DNA of 64,000 nt from Mesorhizobium sp. INR15 (GCF_015500075.1 NZ_CP045496.1:5404001-5468000), one strand, 5' to 3'. Counted from the stretch's first letter, positions 8,166 to 16,791 are shown. The notes: a model not told the origin generated them from the letters alone. Program-made: numbers and translations.

Positions 8166-10094
8166 GTGGCTAAGAGTTTGAAAGGTGCCCGCAAGGCCGC
8201 GCCACAGTTCCTGGAGGACGATCCGTCCACCGGCTATTTGCCCGGCAAGACCTGGCCGACCCTGCGTTATGGGCTGGTAAGCCTGCTCGCTTCCGCCATT
8301 CTGGTGTTTGCCATCGAGTGGATCGTGCGTGGTGATCTTCTCGGCACCGTGTCGTTCTTCTTCCAGCCCTTCAAGCCGGGCTGGACCACGATCGTGGTGT
8401 TCGCACTGATCCTGATCGGTCTTGATGCCATACTCGGCCGCAGCCACCAGGGCCTGATGATCGTGGCGCCGCTGACGCTGTCGCTGGCTTTTGTCGGCCA
8501 CCAGAAGTCGCTCTATCTCGGCGATCCGCTCTATCCAACAGACTTTCTCTATGCCCGGCAGATCGTTGCCCTGTTGCCGCTGCTGGTTCGCGACCGGCCG
8601 ATGACCGCCATGGCCATGGCTATCGGCATCATCGGCGGATTGTCACTGCTGATCTATGGCTGGCGGCTCTGGCGCCGCAAGGTTCCCGCGCTCAGCCGCA
8701 AAGGCCGCCTTGCGCGGTTGACGCTGGCCGTGCCGCTGCTCGCATTCTTCGTTTCGATCATGGACTACGCCACCTTCTCATGGACCCGGGATCGGCTGCA
8801 GATCATTCCCATTATGTGGGACCAGAAGGAAAATTACGCCTCCAACGGCTTCGCGCTGGCCTTCGCCCTCAATGTTCCGATGGCTCATGTCTCGGCACCG
8901 GCAGGCTATTCCGACAAGGCGATCGCGGCCATCGACAGGACTGAAGTGACGGCCTCGGTACCCGATCAAAAGCCCGATATCATCATCGTCATGAGCGAGT
9001 CCTTCTGGGATCCGACCAAGCTGCCCGGTGTCGTCATTACCCCCGACCCGATCCCCAATGCGCGCTCGCTGCGGTCAGGCTCCATGTTTTCCCCCGAGTT
9101 CGGCGGCATGACCGCCAATGTCGAGTTCGAGGCGCTGACCGGATTTTCCAATGCCTTCCTGCCGGCGGGCAGCATTCCCTACCAGCAATATGTCCGCGCC
9201 CCGGTGCCGTCCATGGCGACATTCCTGAAGAGCCAGGGTTACGAGACGCGCGCCATTCACCCAGGCACGAGTTGGTTCTGGAATCGCACGCCGGTCTATG
9301 CGGATTTCGGCTTCGATGATTTCAAATCGGAGGAAAATCTGCCGCCGCTGGAAAAGCGCGGGCCGCTGGCATCGGATGCCGCGATGACCGACGAGATCAT
9401 TCGCGAAGCCGACGCCACCGACGATCCGTTCTTCTTCTTCGCCGTCAGCCTGCAGAACCACGGTCCTTACGAGCCCTACCGCTACGACAACCCAACCCAC
9501 AAGGTTCACGCGCTGACCAGCCAGTGGGCGCGAGACTCGCTGCTCTCCTACGCGGAGGGTGCATCCGACGCCGACAAGGGACTTAAGCGCCTGGTCGAGT
9601 GGGCGAAGAACCGCTCGCGACCCACCGTGATCGCCTTTTTCGGAGACCATCTGCCGCCGCTTGGACCGGTCTATGTGGAAACCGGCTTCATGTCCGACAA
9701 TGTCGCGCCGCGCAAGGAGCCATCGACCGAGGCGGCACTGCTGCACCATGAGACCCCGCTGATTGTCTGGTCAAACAAGACCGGACCAGCCGAGGACATG
9801 GGCGCGGTCAGCCCCGCCTTCCTGCCCTATCACATCCTCAAGACCGCCGGCATCACGCACCCTTACTACACCGGATTTCTTGGCGAGATGCGCGAGCGCT
9901 ACAGTGTCGTCGACCGCAATCTCCTGTTGACGCCGGAGGGCCAGGCAACCCCGGACTGGGCCCGGCAGAAGGCGATCGACCCGGCGATCCGCGATTTCCG
10001 CCTGCTGCAGTACGATATGATGTTCGGCAAGCGCCTTGGAGCGCCTGATTTCTTCCCCGAAACGGTGGACAAGCTGGTCGCCCATACCAGTTGA
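8166..10094 (+). CDS. LTA synthase family membrane sulfatase-like transferase
   Basis: A 642-residue membrane protein with about five N-terminal transmembrane segments (roughly 35-52, 73-90, 96-110, 145-165, 184-200) and a C-terminal extracytoplasmic alkaline-phosphatase-superfamily domain. Metal and catalytic motifs of the LtaS/MdoB group are visible: MSESFWDP (Glu278), FEALTGF (candidate nucleophile Thr325), NHGPYEPY and FFGDHLPPLG. Family members transfer phosphoglycerol or related headgroups from lipids to glucans or polymers. In rhizobia the likely acceptor is periplasmic cyclic glucan or another envelope glycan, but that is inference. The start codon is GTG; no better start lies nearby. 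A possible Pho box precedes it. It converges with the TadG-like gene. Confidence 0.85.
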   Translation: MAKSLKGARKAAPQFLEDDPSTGYLPGKTWPTLRYGLVSLLASAILVFAIEWIVRGDLLGTVSFFFQPFKPGWTTIVVFALILIGLDAILGRSHQGLMIVAPLTLSLAFVGHQKSLYLGDPLYPTDFLYARQIVALLPLLVRDRPMTAMAMAIGIIGGLSLLIYGWRLWRRKVPALSRKGRLARLTLAVPLLAFFVSIMDYATFSWTRDRLQIIPIMWDQKENYASNGFALAFALNVPMAHVSAPAGYSDKAIAAIDRTEVTASVPDQKPDIIIVMSESFWDPTKLPGVVITPDPIPNARSLRSGSMFSPEFGGMTANVEFEALTGFSNAFLPAGSIPYQQYVRAPVPSMATFLKSQGYETRAIHPGTSWFWNRTPVYADFGFDDFKSEENLPPLEKRGPLASDAAMTDEIIREADATDDPFFFFAVSLQNHGPYEPYRYDNPTHKVHALTSQWARDSLLSYAEGASDADKGLKRLVEWAKNRSRPTVIAFFGDHLPPLGPVYVETGFMSDNVAPRKEPSTEAALLHHETPLIVWSNKTGPAEDMGAVSPAFLPYHILKTAGITHPYYTGFLGEMRERYSVVDRNLLLTPEGQATPDWARQKAIDPAIRDFRLLQYDMMFGKRLGAPDFFPETVDKLVAHTS

Positions 10095-10139
10095 ACGACG
10101 CCGAGCGGGACCGCGTGGGTGCCGCTTCGGCATTCCTTC

Positions 10140-11795
10140 TCAATTCGTCAATTGCAGCCTCGAGAACTTGTTGGCGATCTGCAGGAAGACGTTGGGCAGC
10201 TTGGCCGGATCATTGACCGCGTAGTAGTCGCTCGGATTGGAGGCGCAGGCGCTGTAAAGTGTCCGATTGGCCGCGGTGTCGGATTGTAGCACCATCGTGT
10301 AGATTTGAACGCCTTGGTTCTTCAACTGCGTGCAGACACTCTTCGTCCAGCCGTCGACGTTGCGCGCCGCGGTTGCCTGGTTGTCCGAGCCGAAACGCCC
10401 CCCCGCAAGATAACCGTAGGACGTGTAGTCGGATTTGGTCGCCTCGTTGCTGGCGCCGTAAACGACATTCTCGCCGTCCGTCAGCAACATCACGATCTTG
10501 CTGACGCCAGGGGTCTTCCATGCCGCGCCGTCGGTGTAAGGCGCCGCCGGCGACAATACCCGCATGCCCCAGGACAGCCCCTCCGAGACATTGGTGCCCG
10601 AACCGTTCCATTCGGTCATCTGACTGGCTGCCTTGCGCAACTTGTTGAAGTCGTCGGTCAAGGGAACGACAGGCGTCGGACAGGCACGATTTGGGCCGAC
10701 CGTGATCGCGGTAGTCGTCTCGGTGATGAGCTTGTTGGCGGGCGCGACATATTTCGCCACCTTCTCAAGATCCGCGCCGAGCAGCAAGTTGACGACCGAG
10801 CCAAGGAGACCACTCAGATCGATACCGAGAATATTGACGCCCGATTGGGCAAGCTTGTTCTTGTCGCTGACGTCGTCGAGATAGGAATTGTTGTAGCCGG
10901 TGGACGAATTTCCATACGAGCCCGACGGCTTCGTGGCGTTCGCCGGATCATCGGGCGCGAAATATGGCACGAACAGCGTGTCGGGCCTGGACGGATCCGG
11001 CGACGCATCGGAGATGTTGTATGCGCCCGGCCGGGCCTCGACGCAGCCTTTCCATCCAGTGCCGTTCCAGCCTGTGCGTTTGGCGACCGGCACATCTTGT
11101 TGAAGTTGCTTGAACAGCGCCATGTGGTTGGGGCGCTTGCCGTTGATCACCGGGAAATTGACGCCGTTGGTGGACGATTTGCCGTCCATGTCGATCCACG
11201 ACGGGTCGAACCCGTCGCCGTCGACATTGACCGCGGTGACGAATGGCACCAGGGAGGCGCGAATCTTGCGCGTTGGCGATTTCATGCCCTCAAGGGAATT
11301 CAGAAGCGAGTCCGTCGCTGTCCTCAGTGCCGTCATGCGCGCGCCGGCCATCGAACCGGTGTTGTCCAGAACCAAGACGACTTCGAGCTGATCGTTTGAT
11401 TCGACGGCCGCGGTGTCGACCGTGATGTGCCTTTCGTTGCCGAACAGGAAGGCGAAGTTCAAATTGACGTCCGCCGAGGCGACCGCCTTTGTCTTGATAT
11501 AGTTGATGCCCTTGTCCACCGTCAGCGTTGCCTGCGCATTGCCGAGTTCGCCATGCCCGGCGATATTGGCCTGGAAATACCGGTCGAATGCATCGTTGCG
11601 GGTGATGTCCAGATCGCCGAGATGCGATGAAGCCAGGCTTGCGGCATCGAGCGCATTTTGCAGATTGCCCTTGGCCCGCATAATAGTCGAGACGTCGGTC
11701 GCGAAGGCGGCGGCTGTCAGGATAGCCGGCAGCCCCAGTCCCATCATGAGTGCGAAGTTGCCGCTTTTCGAGTGCCAGAATTTCTTGAGAAGCAT
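10140..11795 (-). CDS. TadG-like pilus-assembly protein with von Willebrand A domain
   Basis: A 551-residue protein starting MLLKKFWHSKSGNFALMM at 11795. The N-terminal SGNFA...LPAILTAAAFATDV segment is the TadE/TadG-type hydrophobic signal-anchor (about 9-38), followed by RAKGNLQNALDAASLAS. A von Willebrand A domain starts near residue 130 with VLVLDNTGSM (a MIDAS variant DxTxS) and ends with LYSACASNPSDYYAV. Family members are secreted or pilus-associated surface proteins. The frame continues 118 codons upstream, but that part reads as arginine-rich nonsense without a start, so I reject it. No other tad genes are in the window, so this may be an orphan minor pilin-like protein. Confidence 0.85.
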   Translation of the reverse strand: MLLKKFWHSKSGNFALMMGLGLPAILTAAAFATDVSTIMRAKGNLQNALDAASLASSHLGDLDITRNDAFDRYFQANIAGHGELGNAQATLTVDKGINYIKTKAVASADVNLNFAFLFGNERHITVDTAAVESNDQLEVVLVLDNTGSMAGARMTALRTATDSLLNSLEGMKSPTRKIRASLVPFVTAVNVDGDGFDPSWIDMDGKSSTNGVNFPVINGKRPNHMALFKQLQQDVPVAKRTGWNGTGWKGCVEARPGAYNISDASPDPSRPDTLFVPYFAPDDPANATKPSGSYGNSSTGYNNSYLDDVSDKNKLAQSGVNILGIDLSGLLGSVVNLLLGADLEKVAKYVAPANKLITETTTAITVGPNRACPTPVVPLTDDFNKLRKAASQMTEWNGSGTNVSEGLSWGMRVLSPAAPYTDGAAWKTPGVSKIVMLLTDGENVVYGASNEATKSDYTSYGYLAGGRFGSDNQATAARNVDGWTKSVCTQLKNQGVQIYTMVLQSDTAANRTLYSACASNPSDYYAVNDPAKLPNVFLQIANKFSRLQLTN

Positions 11796-12253
11796 CCTTA
11801 CCCCCGGGAAATGCTTGCCGCTTTTGTGCGGGCTATCCCGGCTTCTGCGCCCGCGATGGTGAACCGAGCGTTGATGGATGGGTTCAACCGCGCACAACCT
11901 GACATTGTGGTTAAGAGCCGGTTGCGGGAAAATCGCAAAAGAATCTCGATCGGAAGCAGCTGGCGCCACCTCGCCTGTGACTTCAATTGGGGTCTTCCCC
12001 TTGCCTTCCCGCCCGATTGCTGTATAGACGCCCGCAATCTGCCGGTCCCAGCTGGGGGCTGAACGGAGGGCCGGAGGTTTTCGAAAACCTTTGTGTGAAG
12101 CCAGAAGCGCTTCCGCCTCCCGTGTCTCCGCTCTCGACCGTCTCGTCATGCTCTTTCTTCCCCGTGCCCTTTTGGGACCAGCGGGTCAGAGAAGTTGCAG
12201 AGGCTTTTGCCGCCGGGAACCGGGAGAGAAACGAAGAAAGGCACTGAACCATA
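11796..12253. other. divergent intergenic region and rpsF leader with palindrome
   Basis: This 458-base gap separates the TadG-like gene from rpsF. No open frame in it is convincing. It holds the rpsF promoter (12001-12028), which would give a leader of roughly 220 bases. A perfect 16-bp palindrome, AGGTTTTCGAAAACCT, lies at 12075-12090 within that leader. The part between 11796 and 11990 presumably carries the promoter of the minus-strand gene, but I see no clear element. Confidence 0.6.
12001..12028 (+). promoter_or_regulatory. predicted rpsF promoter
   Basis: TTGCCT (12001-12006) and TATAGA (12023-12028) are separated by 16 bases, a plausible housekeeping promoter for the S6-S18 operon. 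The predicted start near 12035 leaves a long 5' leader, which is common for ribosomal protein operons. Confidence 0.45.
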
Positions 12254-12754
12254 ATGGCTCTTTACGAACATGTGTTTCTTGCCCGGCAGGACCTCTCGCA
12301 GCAGCAGGTCGATGCGCTTGTCGAACAGTACAAGGGTGTCATCTCCGCGAATGGCGGGTCCGTCGGCCGGGTCGAGAACTGGGGACTGAAGTCCCTCACC
12401 TACCGGGTCAACAAGAACCGGAAGGCATACTACACGCTGATGGACCTGGACTGCCCGCCGGCAGCGCTCAACGAAATGGAGCGCCAGATGGGTCTGTCCG
12501 AGGACGTGCTGCGTTTCCTGACCATCAAGGTCGAAGCGCATGAGGAAGGCGCCTCAGCCATGATGCAGAAGCGCGAAGAGCGCTCGGAACGCGGCGGCTT
12601 CGGCGACCGTGACCGTGGCGATCGTGGTCCGCGCTCGTTCGGCGACCGCGAGCGTGGCGATCGTCCGCCGCGCAGCTTCGGTGGCGACCGCGATGGCGGT
12701 GGCGATCGTGGTCCGCGCCGTCCGCGCGAAGGTTTTGAAGGGGGTGCAGAATAA
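12254..12754 (+). CDS. rpsF: 30S ribosomal protein S6 with Arg/Asp/Gly-rich tail
   Basis: Ribosomal protein S6, which pairs with S18 on the 30S platform. The globular part covers about residues 1-95 ([42 protein letters not shown]). From about residue 100 there is a 65-residue low-complexity tail of repeated [18 protein letters not shown] units, much longer than the short acidic tail of E. coli S6 (about 131-135 residues). Long charged S6 tails occur in rhizobia. The stop overlaps the rpsR start by one base (TAATG), so the two are coupled. Confidence 0.97.
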   Translation: MALYEHVFLARQDLSQQQVDALVEQYKGVISANGGSVGRVENWGLKSLTYRVNKNRKAYYTLMDLDCPPAALNEMERQMGLSEDVLRFLTIKVEAHEEGASAMMQKREERSERGGFGDRDRGDRGPRSFGDRERGDRPPRSFGGDRDGGGDRGPRRPREGFEGGAE

Positions 12755-13002
12755 TGGTCGACATCAACCAGATCCCGACCCGGCGCCCGTTCCATCGCCG
12801 CCGCAAGACCTGCCCGTTCTCCGGCGCCAACGCACCGAAGATCGACTACAAGGACGTGCGTCTGCTGCAGCGCTACATTTCCGAGCGCGGCAAGATCGTG
12901 CCTTCGCGCATCACCGCCGTCAGCCAGAAGAAGCAGCGTGAACTCGCCAAGGCGATCAAGCGCGCCCGCTTCCTCGGCCTGCTGCCCTACGTGGTTCGCT
13001 AA
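12754..13002 (+). CDS. rpsR: 30S ribosomal protein S18
   Basis: An 82-residue basic ribosomal protein S18. Family motifs are [29 protein letters not shown] split here as IDYKDVRLL and YISERGKI, and the C-terminal [20 protein letters not shown]. It follows rpsF with a one-base overlap and is followed after eight bases by a strong terminator, so S6-S18 form a two-gene unit and L9 is transcribed separately. Confidence 0.98.
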   Translation: MVDINQIPTRRPFHRRRKTCPFSGANAPKIDYKDVRLLQRYISERGKIVPSRITAVSQKKQRELAKAIKRARFLGLLPYVVR

Positions 13003-13010
13003 AGCTTTTA

Positions 13011-13040
13011 AGAGCGGGCGGCTTGCCGCCCGCTCTTTCT
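13011..13040 (+). terminator. terminator after rpsR
   Basis: A 12-bp GC-rich stem, AGAGCGGGCGGC (13011-13022) and its complement (13025-13036), closes on a two-base apical gap and is followed by TTTCTT after CTCT. It lies eight bases after the rpsR stop and is a strong intrinsic terminator on the plus strand. Confidence 0.85.
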
Positions 13041-13220
13041 TCACCGACGCGACGGGCGCGTTTGGGTTGAATTCAAAAATCCCGGGTTGAGGCCAAGGCC
13101 TCTAACTGCCGCGACAGGCAGGACAGCGACACCAGCGCCAAGGCGCCCAAGCTTCCTGACCTGTTCCAGAGAATTCAGTGCCAACCCGATGAGTTGGTGC
13201 CAACTGAAAGGAACAAGATC

Positions 13221-13793
13221 ATGGACGTCATTCTTCTCGAACGCGTTTCCCGCCTCGGCCAGATGGGTGATACCGTCAAGGTCAAGGACGGCTTCGCCCG
13301 CAACTTCCTGCTGCCGCAGGGCAAGGCGCTGCGCGCCAATGAAGCCAACAAGAAGAAGTTCGAAGGCCAGCGCGCTCAGCTCGAAGCCCGCAATCTCGAG
13401 CGCAAGTCGGAAGCCGGGCAGGTTGCCGAAAAGCTCGACGGCAAGAGCTTCATCGCGGTTCGCTCCGCTGGTGAAACCGGCCAGCTCTATGGTTCGGTCT
13501 CGACGCGCGACATCGCCGATCTGTTGACGGCCGAAGGCTTCACGGTCAACCGCAACCAGATCCTGCTCAACCAGCCGATCAAGACCATTGGCCTCACCAA
13601 TGTGGCAATCGCGCTGCATCCGGAAGTCGAAGTCACGATCACGCTCAACATCGCTCGCACCGCCGATGAAGCCGAGCGTCAGCAGAAGGGCGAGACGCTG
13701 ACCACCGCCGAAGCCATCTACGGTGACGACATCAACGACAACGCCCGGCCGGAGAACTTCTTCGACCCGAACGAAGGCGACGAAGACGCCTGA
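13221..13793 (+). CDS. rplI: 50S ribosomal protein L9
   Basis: A 190-residue L9. The start at 13221 ([16 protein letters not shown]) follows the Shine-Dalgarno AAAGGAAC and matches the family; the longer frame from 13194 is not used. The N-terminal domain carries [21 protein letters not shown], seen here as [14 protein letters not shown] and GKALRAN, followed by the long connecting helix and the C-terminal rRNA-binding domain. The C-terminus has an acidic extension beyond the E. coli protein (149 residues), common in Rhizobiales. It is a separate unit between two terminators. Confidence 0.97.
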   Translation: MDVILLERVSRLGQMGDTVKVKDGFARNFLLPQGKALRANEANKKKFEGQRAQLEARNLERKSEAGQVAEKLDGKSFIAVRSAGETGQLYGSVSTRDIADLLTAEGFTVNRNQILLNQPIKTIGLTNVAIALHPEVEVTITLNIARTADEAERQQKGETLTTAEAIYGDDINDNARPENFFDPNEGDEDA

Positions 13794-13860
13794 TGCCCCA
13801 CAAGCGCCTGCGTGTTCGGACGAACAACAGGCTCTGATCCGGTCCAGTCACTCTGGACCA

Positions 13861-13890
13861 ATGCCCGGGCCTCTCGCCCGGGCATTTTTA
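13861..13890 (+). terminator. terminator after rplI
   Basis: A 10-bp perfect stem ATGCCCGGGC (13861-13870) and its complement (13876-13885) with loop CTCTC is followed by a run of T. It ends rplI transcription 68 bases after its stop. Confidence 0.85.
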
Positions 13891-13898
13891 TGCCAAAA

Positions 13899-13923
13899 GG
13901 AACTTTTCGGCACCCTATATATT
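13899..13923 (+). promoter_or_regulatory. possible EcfG (general stress sigma) promoter of cfa
   Basis: GGAAC at 13899-13903 is followed after 18 bases by TT (13922-13923), fitting the GGAAC-N18-19-TT pattern described for Sinorhizobium RpoE2. It sits between the rplI terminator and cfa, 46 bases before the start codon. An AT-rich TATATAT also overlaps, so a housekeeping promoter is possible too. Cfa enzymes are often stress-controlled. Confidence 0.35.
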
Positions 13924-13968
13924 TATGCAGAATTAGGCGCCTGTCTGACCGAGAGGGGACATTTGGTC

Positions 13969-15273
13969 ATGAATATTCTGCTCAAACGCGTTCTTGCCCG
14001 CCTGGTGCGCACCGGCAATCTCAAGGTAACCGGGCCCAAAGGCACGACAACGGTCTTCGGTGACGGCAGCGGCGAACTTGTGCACATGCACATCAAGACC
14101 AGGCATGCCGAGCGCGCCATTACCTTGGATCCGATGCTTGCCGTGCCGGAATCCTATATGGACGGCGAACTCGACATCATTGATGGCGGCGTGCTGGGCC
14201 TGATGCGCATTGCTTTCCAGAACATGGGCAGCGGCGGCATCGACGCGACCTGGTCAAAGGCAATCGAGGGCTTGCGGCACGCCTTCCGCCGCTTGCAGCA
14301 GATCAATACCGCGTCGCGCTCGCGCCGCAACGTGCAACGCCACTACGATCTGTCAGGCGACCTTTACAGGCTCTTCCTTGATGAGGACATGCAGTATTCC
14401 TGCGCCTATTTCGAGCAGCCGGACATGACGCTTGAAGAGGCGCAGGCAGCCAAGAAGCGCCACATCGCCGCCAAGCTGCGGCTAAAGGCCGGCCAGACAG
14501 TACTCGACATCGGCTCCGGCTGGGGCGGGCTTGGCCTCTATCTGGCCAAATCCTTCGATGTCGATGTGCAAGGCGTGACCTTGTCAACCGAGCAGCATGG
14601 CGTCGCCACCGACCGCGCGCATGCGCAGGGCTTGGAAAGCCGCGTCCACTTCGAGCTCAAGGACTATCGCGAGCTCAACGAACGCTTCGACCGCATTGTG
14701 TCGGTCGGCATGTTCGAACATGTAGGCGTCAATCATTTCCGCACCTTCTTCGACAAATCGGCGACACTGCTCAAGCCGGATGGCGTCATGTTGCTGCACA
14801 CGATCGGCCGCTCTGGCGTGCCGTGGGCGACCAGCGCCTTCATCCGCAAATACATCTTCCCGGGCGGTTACATCCCCGCGCTTTCCGAGGTGATGCCAGC
14901 CATTGAGAAGTCAGGGCTTGTCGTCACCGATGTGGAGATCCTGCGCCTGCATTACGCCGATACGCTGAAGCATTGGGGCGAGCGCTTCGCCGCGAACCGT
15001 GACAAGGCCAAGGCGATCTATGATGAGCGTTTCTGCCGCATGTGGGAGTTTTATCTAGCTGCCTCGGAAGCTGCCTTCCGCTGGCAGGACCTGGTTATCT
15101 TCCAGATCCAGATCGCCAAGAAGAACGACACTTTGCCAATGTCGCGCGACTACATGGCCAAATGCGAAAAGGCACTGGAGATGCGCGACATGGGTCATCG
15201 CGAAACGACGTCCGTCAAAAGGGGCCCGGCTGTCAGGCCAGCCCGCCGCCGCAAGGTAGCCGATCAGGAATAG
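13969..15273 (+). CDS. cfa: cyclopropane-fatty-acyl-phospholipid synthase
   Basis: Cfa methylenates the double bond of unsaturated phospholipid acyl chains using S-adenosylmethionine, at the inner membrane. The start at 13969 (MNILLKRVLARLV) gives 434 residues and follows a GAGAGGGGA Shine-Dalgarno; the longer frame from 13723 overlaps rplI and is rejected. Motifs include DMQYSCAYF, the SAM loop VLDIGSGWGGLGLYLAK, SVGMFEHVGVNH and HTIGRSGVPW, with the C-terminal LRLHYADTLKHWGERF. The last 25 residues are basic. It ends with a strong terminator at 15322-15354. Confidence 0.95.
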   Translation: MNILLKRVLARLVRTGNLKVTGPKGTTTVFGDGSGELVHMHIKTRHAERAITLDPMLAVPESYMDGELDIIDGGVLGLMRIAFQNMGSGGIDATWSKAIEGLRHAFRRLQQINTASRSRRNVQRHYDLSGDLYRLFLDEDMQYSCAYFEQPDMTLEEAQAAKKRHIAAKLRLKAGQTVLDIGSGWGGLGLYLAKSFDVDVQGVTLSTEQHGVATDRAHAQGLESRVHFELKDYRELNERFDRIVSVGMFEHVGVNHFRTFFDKSATLLKPDGVMLLHTIGRSGVPWATSAFIRKYIFPGGYIPALSEVMPAIEKSGLVVTDVEILRLHYADTLKHWGERFAANRDKAKAIYDERFCRMWEFYLAASEAAFRWQDLVIFQIQIAKKNDTLPMSRDYMAKCEKALEMRDMGHRETTSVKRGPAVRPARRRKVADQE

Positions 15274-15321
15274 GACCAGCGCCGCCCTATTCTGCGCTTG
15301 CCATTGAAAGCCCCTGCCCTG

Positions 15322-15354
15322 AAAAAGGCCTCGTGATCGTCGCGAGGCCTTTTT
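15322..15354 (+). terminator. terminator after cfa, overlapping the ynfA ribosome binding site
   Basis: A perfect 12-bp stem AAAAAGGCCTCG (15322-15333) and its complement (15343-15354) with a nine-base loop ends in five T. It can act in both directions. Its 3' arm contains GAGG (15344-15347), the only Shine-Dalgarno-like sequence for the next gene, whose ATG starts at 15356. Confidence 0.85.
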
Positions 15355-15355
15355 C

Positions 15356-15679
15356 ATGACCTATGTCCTCTACAGCACCGCTGCCCTGGCCGAGATCGCC
15401 GGCTGTTTTTCGGTCTGGGCGTGGTGGCGTCTGGACAAGTCGCTGCTATGGCTGGCTCCGGGCGTGGTCTCGCTCGTTCTGTTCGCCTGGCTGCTGGCTC
15501 TGGTCGACACCAATGCCGCCGGCCGCGCCTACGCCGCCTATGGCGGCATCTACATCGCCGCTTCATTGACCTGGCTGTGGCTGGTGGAGGGCGTGCGGCC
15601 CGATCGCTGGGATATTGCCGGGGCTGTACTTTGCATCGCCGGCGCTTCGCTGATCCTGCTCGCACCGCGAGGAGTATGA
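15356..15679 (+). CDS. YnfA/UPF0060 family membrane protein
   Basis: A 107-residue protein with four predicted membrane helices (about 3-22, 28-48, 58-78, 85-104), matching the UPF0060 (YnfA) family: [31 protein letters not shown] and [14 protein letters not shown] are characteristic. The family resembles small drug transporters; a transport role is suggested but not shown here. The start codon directly abuts the cfa terminator. It ends three bases before the Rsm22 gene, so these two are probably co-transcribed from read-through or from a promoter inside cfa. Confidence 0.9.
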   Translation: MTYVLYSTAALAEIAGCFSVWAWWRLDKSLLWLAPGVVSLVLFAWLLALVDTNAAGRAYAAYGGIYIAASLTWLWLVEGVRPDRWDIAGAVLCIAGASLILLAPRGV

Positions 15680-15682
15680 GCC

Positions 15683-16654
15683 ATGGAACTGCCCGCCCCG
15701 CTTCGACAGGCCGTCGACCGCATTCTCGAAAAAGTGCCGCTGCCGGTGCTCAAGCAGGCAGCGAAAACCCTGTCGGACCGCTACCGCGCCGAATTGCGCG
15801 ACGGCCGGCTGCATATGGCCGAGGACATGGCGGTGAAAGCCTATCTGGCGACGCGATTGCCGGCGACTTACGCCGCGGTCCGCGCCAGCCTCGACGCGTT
15901 GAATGAGGCACAGCCGGGGTTTGCGCCCAAAACCTTGCTCGATGTCGGCGCCGGTCCTGGTACGGTACTTTGGGCCACGACTGATCAGTGGCCCGATCTT
16001 GAGCAGGCGACATTGCTGGAAGCGAGCAGCGCCGTGCGCAAAGTGGGCGAGACGCTTGCCGCCGACACGATCGCGGCACGCATCGCCTGGCTGGCCGGCG
16101 ATGTCACCATCGACCTCGCCGATTTGAAGCCAGCCGATCTGGTGACCGCGGCCTATGTGCTGGACGAGATCACGCCGGCATCGCTGCCGAAGATGATCGA
16201 CCGGCTCTGGCAATTGACGACGGACACGCTGCTGATCGTCGAACCCGGCACGCCGGCGGGATGGCAGCGCATCCTTGCCGTGCGCCGGCAATTGATCGAG
16301 GCTGGCGCGCATGTGCTTGCGCCTTGCCCGCATGAGGCGCCCTGCGCGCTCATCCAACCAGACTGGTGCCATTTTGCCCGCCGGGTCGCCCGTTCCCGCC
16401 TGCATCGGCTCGCCAAGGACGCCGAAGTGCCGTGGGAGGACGAAAAGTTCATCTATGTCGCAGCTTCGCGACAATTGCCTGCCTCGCGCCAAGCACGGGT
16501 TGTGGCGCCGCCAAAGTCCGGATCGGGCAAGGTTTTGCTCAAGCTTTGCCAGGAAGACGGCAGTGCCGGCGAGCGCCTTTTCACCAAGCGCGACGGCGCG
16601 GAGTTCAAGCTGGCGAGGCGGCTGGACTGGGGCGACAGGTTTTCCCTGGAATAG
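15683..16654 (+). CDS. Rsm22 family small-ribosomal-subunit methyltransferase-like protein
   Basis: A 323-residue Rsm22-family protein, related to mitochondrial Rsm22/METTL17, which assist small ribosomal subunit assembly. A SAM-binding-like loop LLDVGAGPGTVLWA lies at about 92-105. Three cysteines, Cys215, Cys221 and Cys229, form C-x5-C-x7-C in APCPHEAPC...DWCHF, which resembles the Fe-S motif described for the mitochondrial members; binding here is inferred. The C-terminal half ends in a basic SWIB-like segment KLARRLDWGDRF. Just after its stop lies the remnant of a sigma factor gene. Confidence 0.85.
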   Translation: MELPAPLRQAVDRILEKVPLPVLKQAAKTLSDRYRAELRDGRLHMAEDMAVKAYLATRLPATYAAVRASLDALNEAQPGFAPKTLLDVGAGPGTVLWATTDQWPDLEQATLLEASSAVRKVGETLAADTIAARIAWLAGDVTIDLADLKPADLVTAAYVLDEITPASLPKMIDRLWQLTTDTLLIVEPGTPAGWQRILAVRRQLIEAGAHVLAPCPHEAPCALIQPDWCHFARRVARSRLHRLAKDAEVPWEDEKFIYVAASRQLPASRQARVVAPPKSGSGKVLLKLCQEDGSAGERLFTKRDGAEFKLARRLDWGDRFSLE

Positions 16655-16764
16655 CCGGCAGCGGCTGGAGCGAAGCGGCGAGAACCGCCTATCAGCACGC
16701 TCTTGAGCTGATGCGCCAGCCGGCCGAACGCCGGGTCATCGAGGCGCGTCTCGGCCACCTTTAA
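16654..16764 (+). pseudogene. C-terminal remnant of an ECF sigma factor
   Basis: Directly after the Rsm22 stop, another frame reads 36 codons ending in TAA at 16762-16764. Its residues SEAARTAYQHALEL and PAERRVIEARLGHL resemble the C-terminal end of large ECF sigma factors with a tetratricopeptide-like tail, which usually close with a pattern like AYRRAL-x-L...AERRFLERRLAEL. No start codon, Shine-Dalgarno or other sigma factor domain precedes it. I read it as the leftover 3' end of a deleted gene; this rests on memory of the family pattern. Confidence 0.45.
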
Positions 16765-16791
16765 GGGATATCGCCGTATCTAGGCTAGCGC

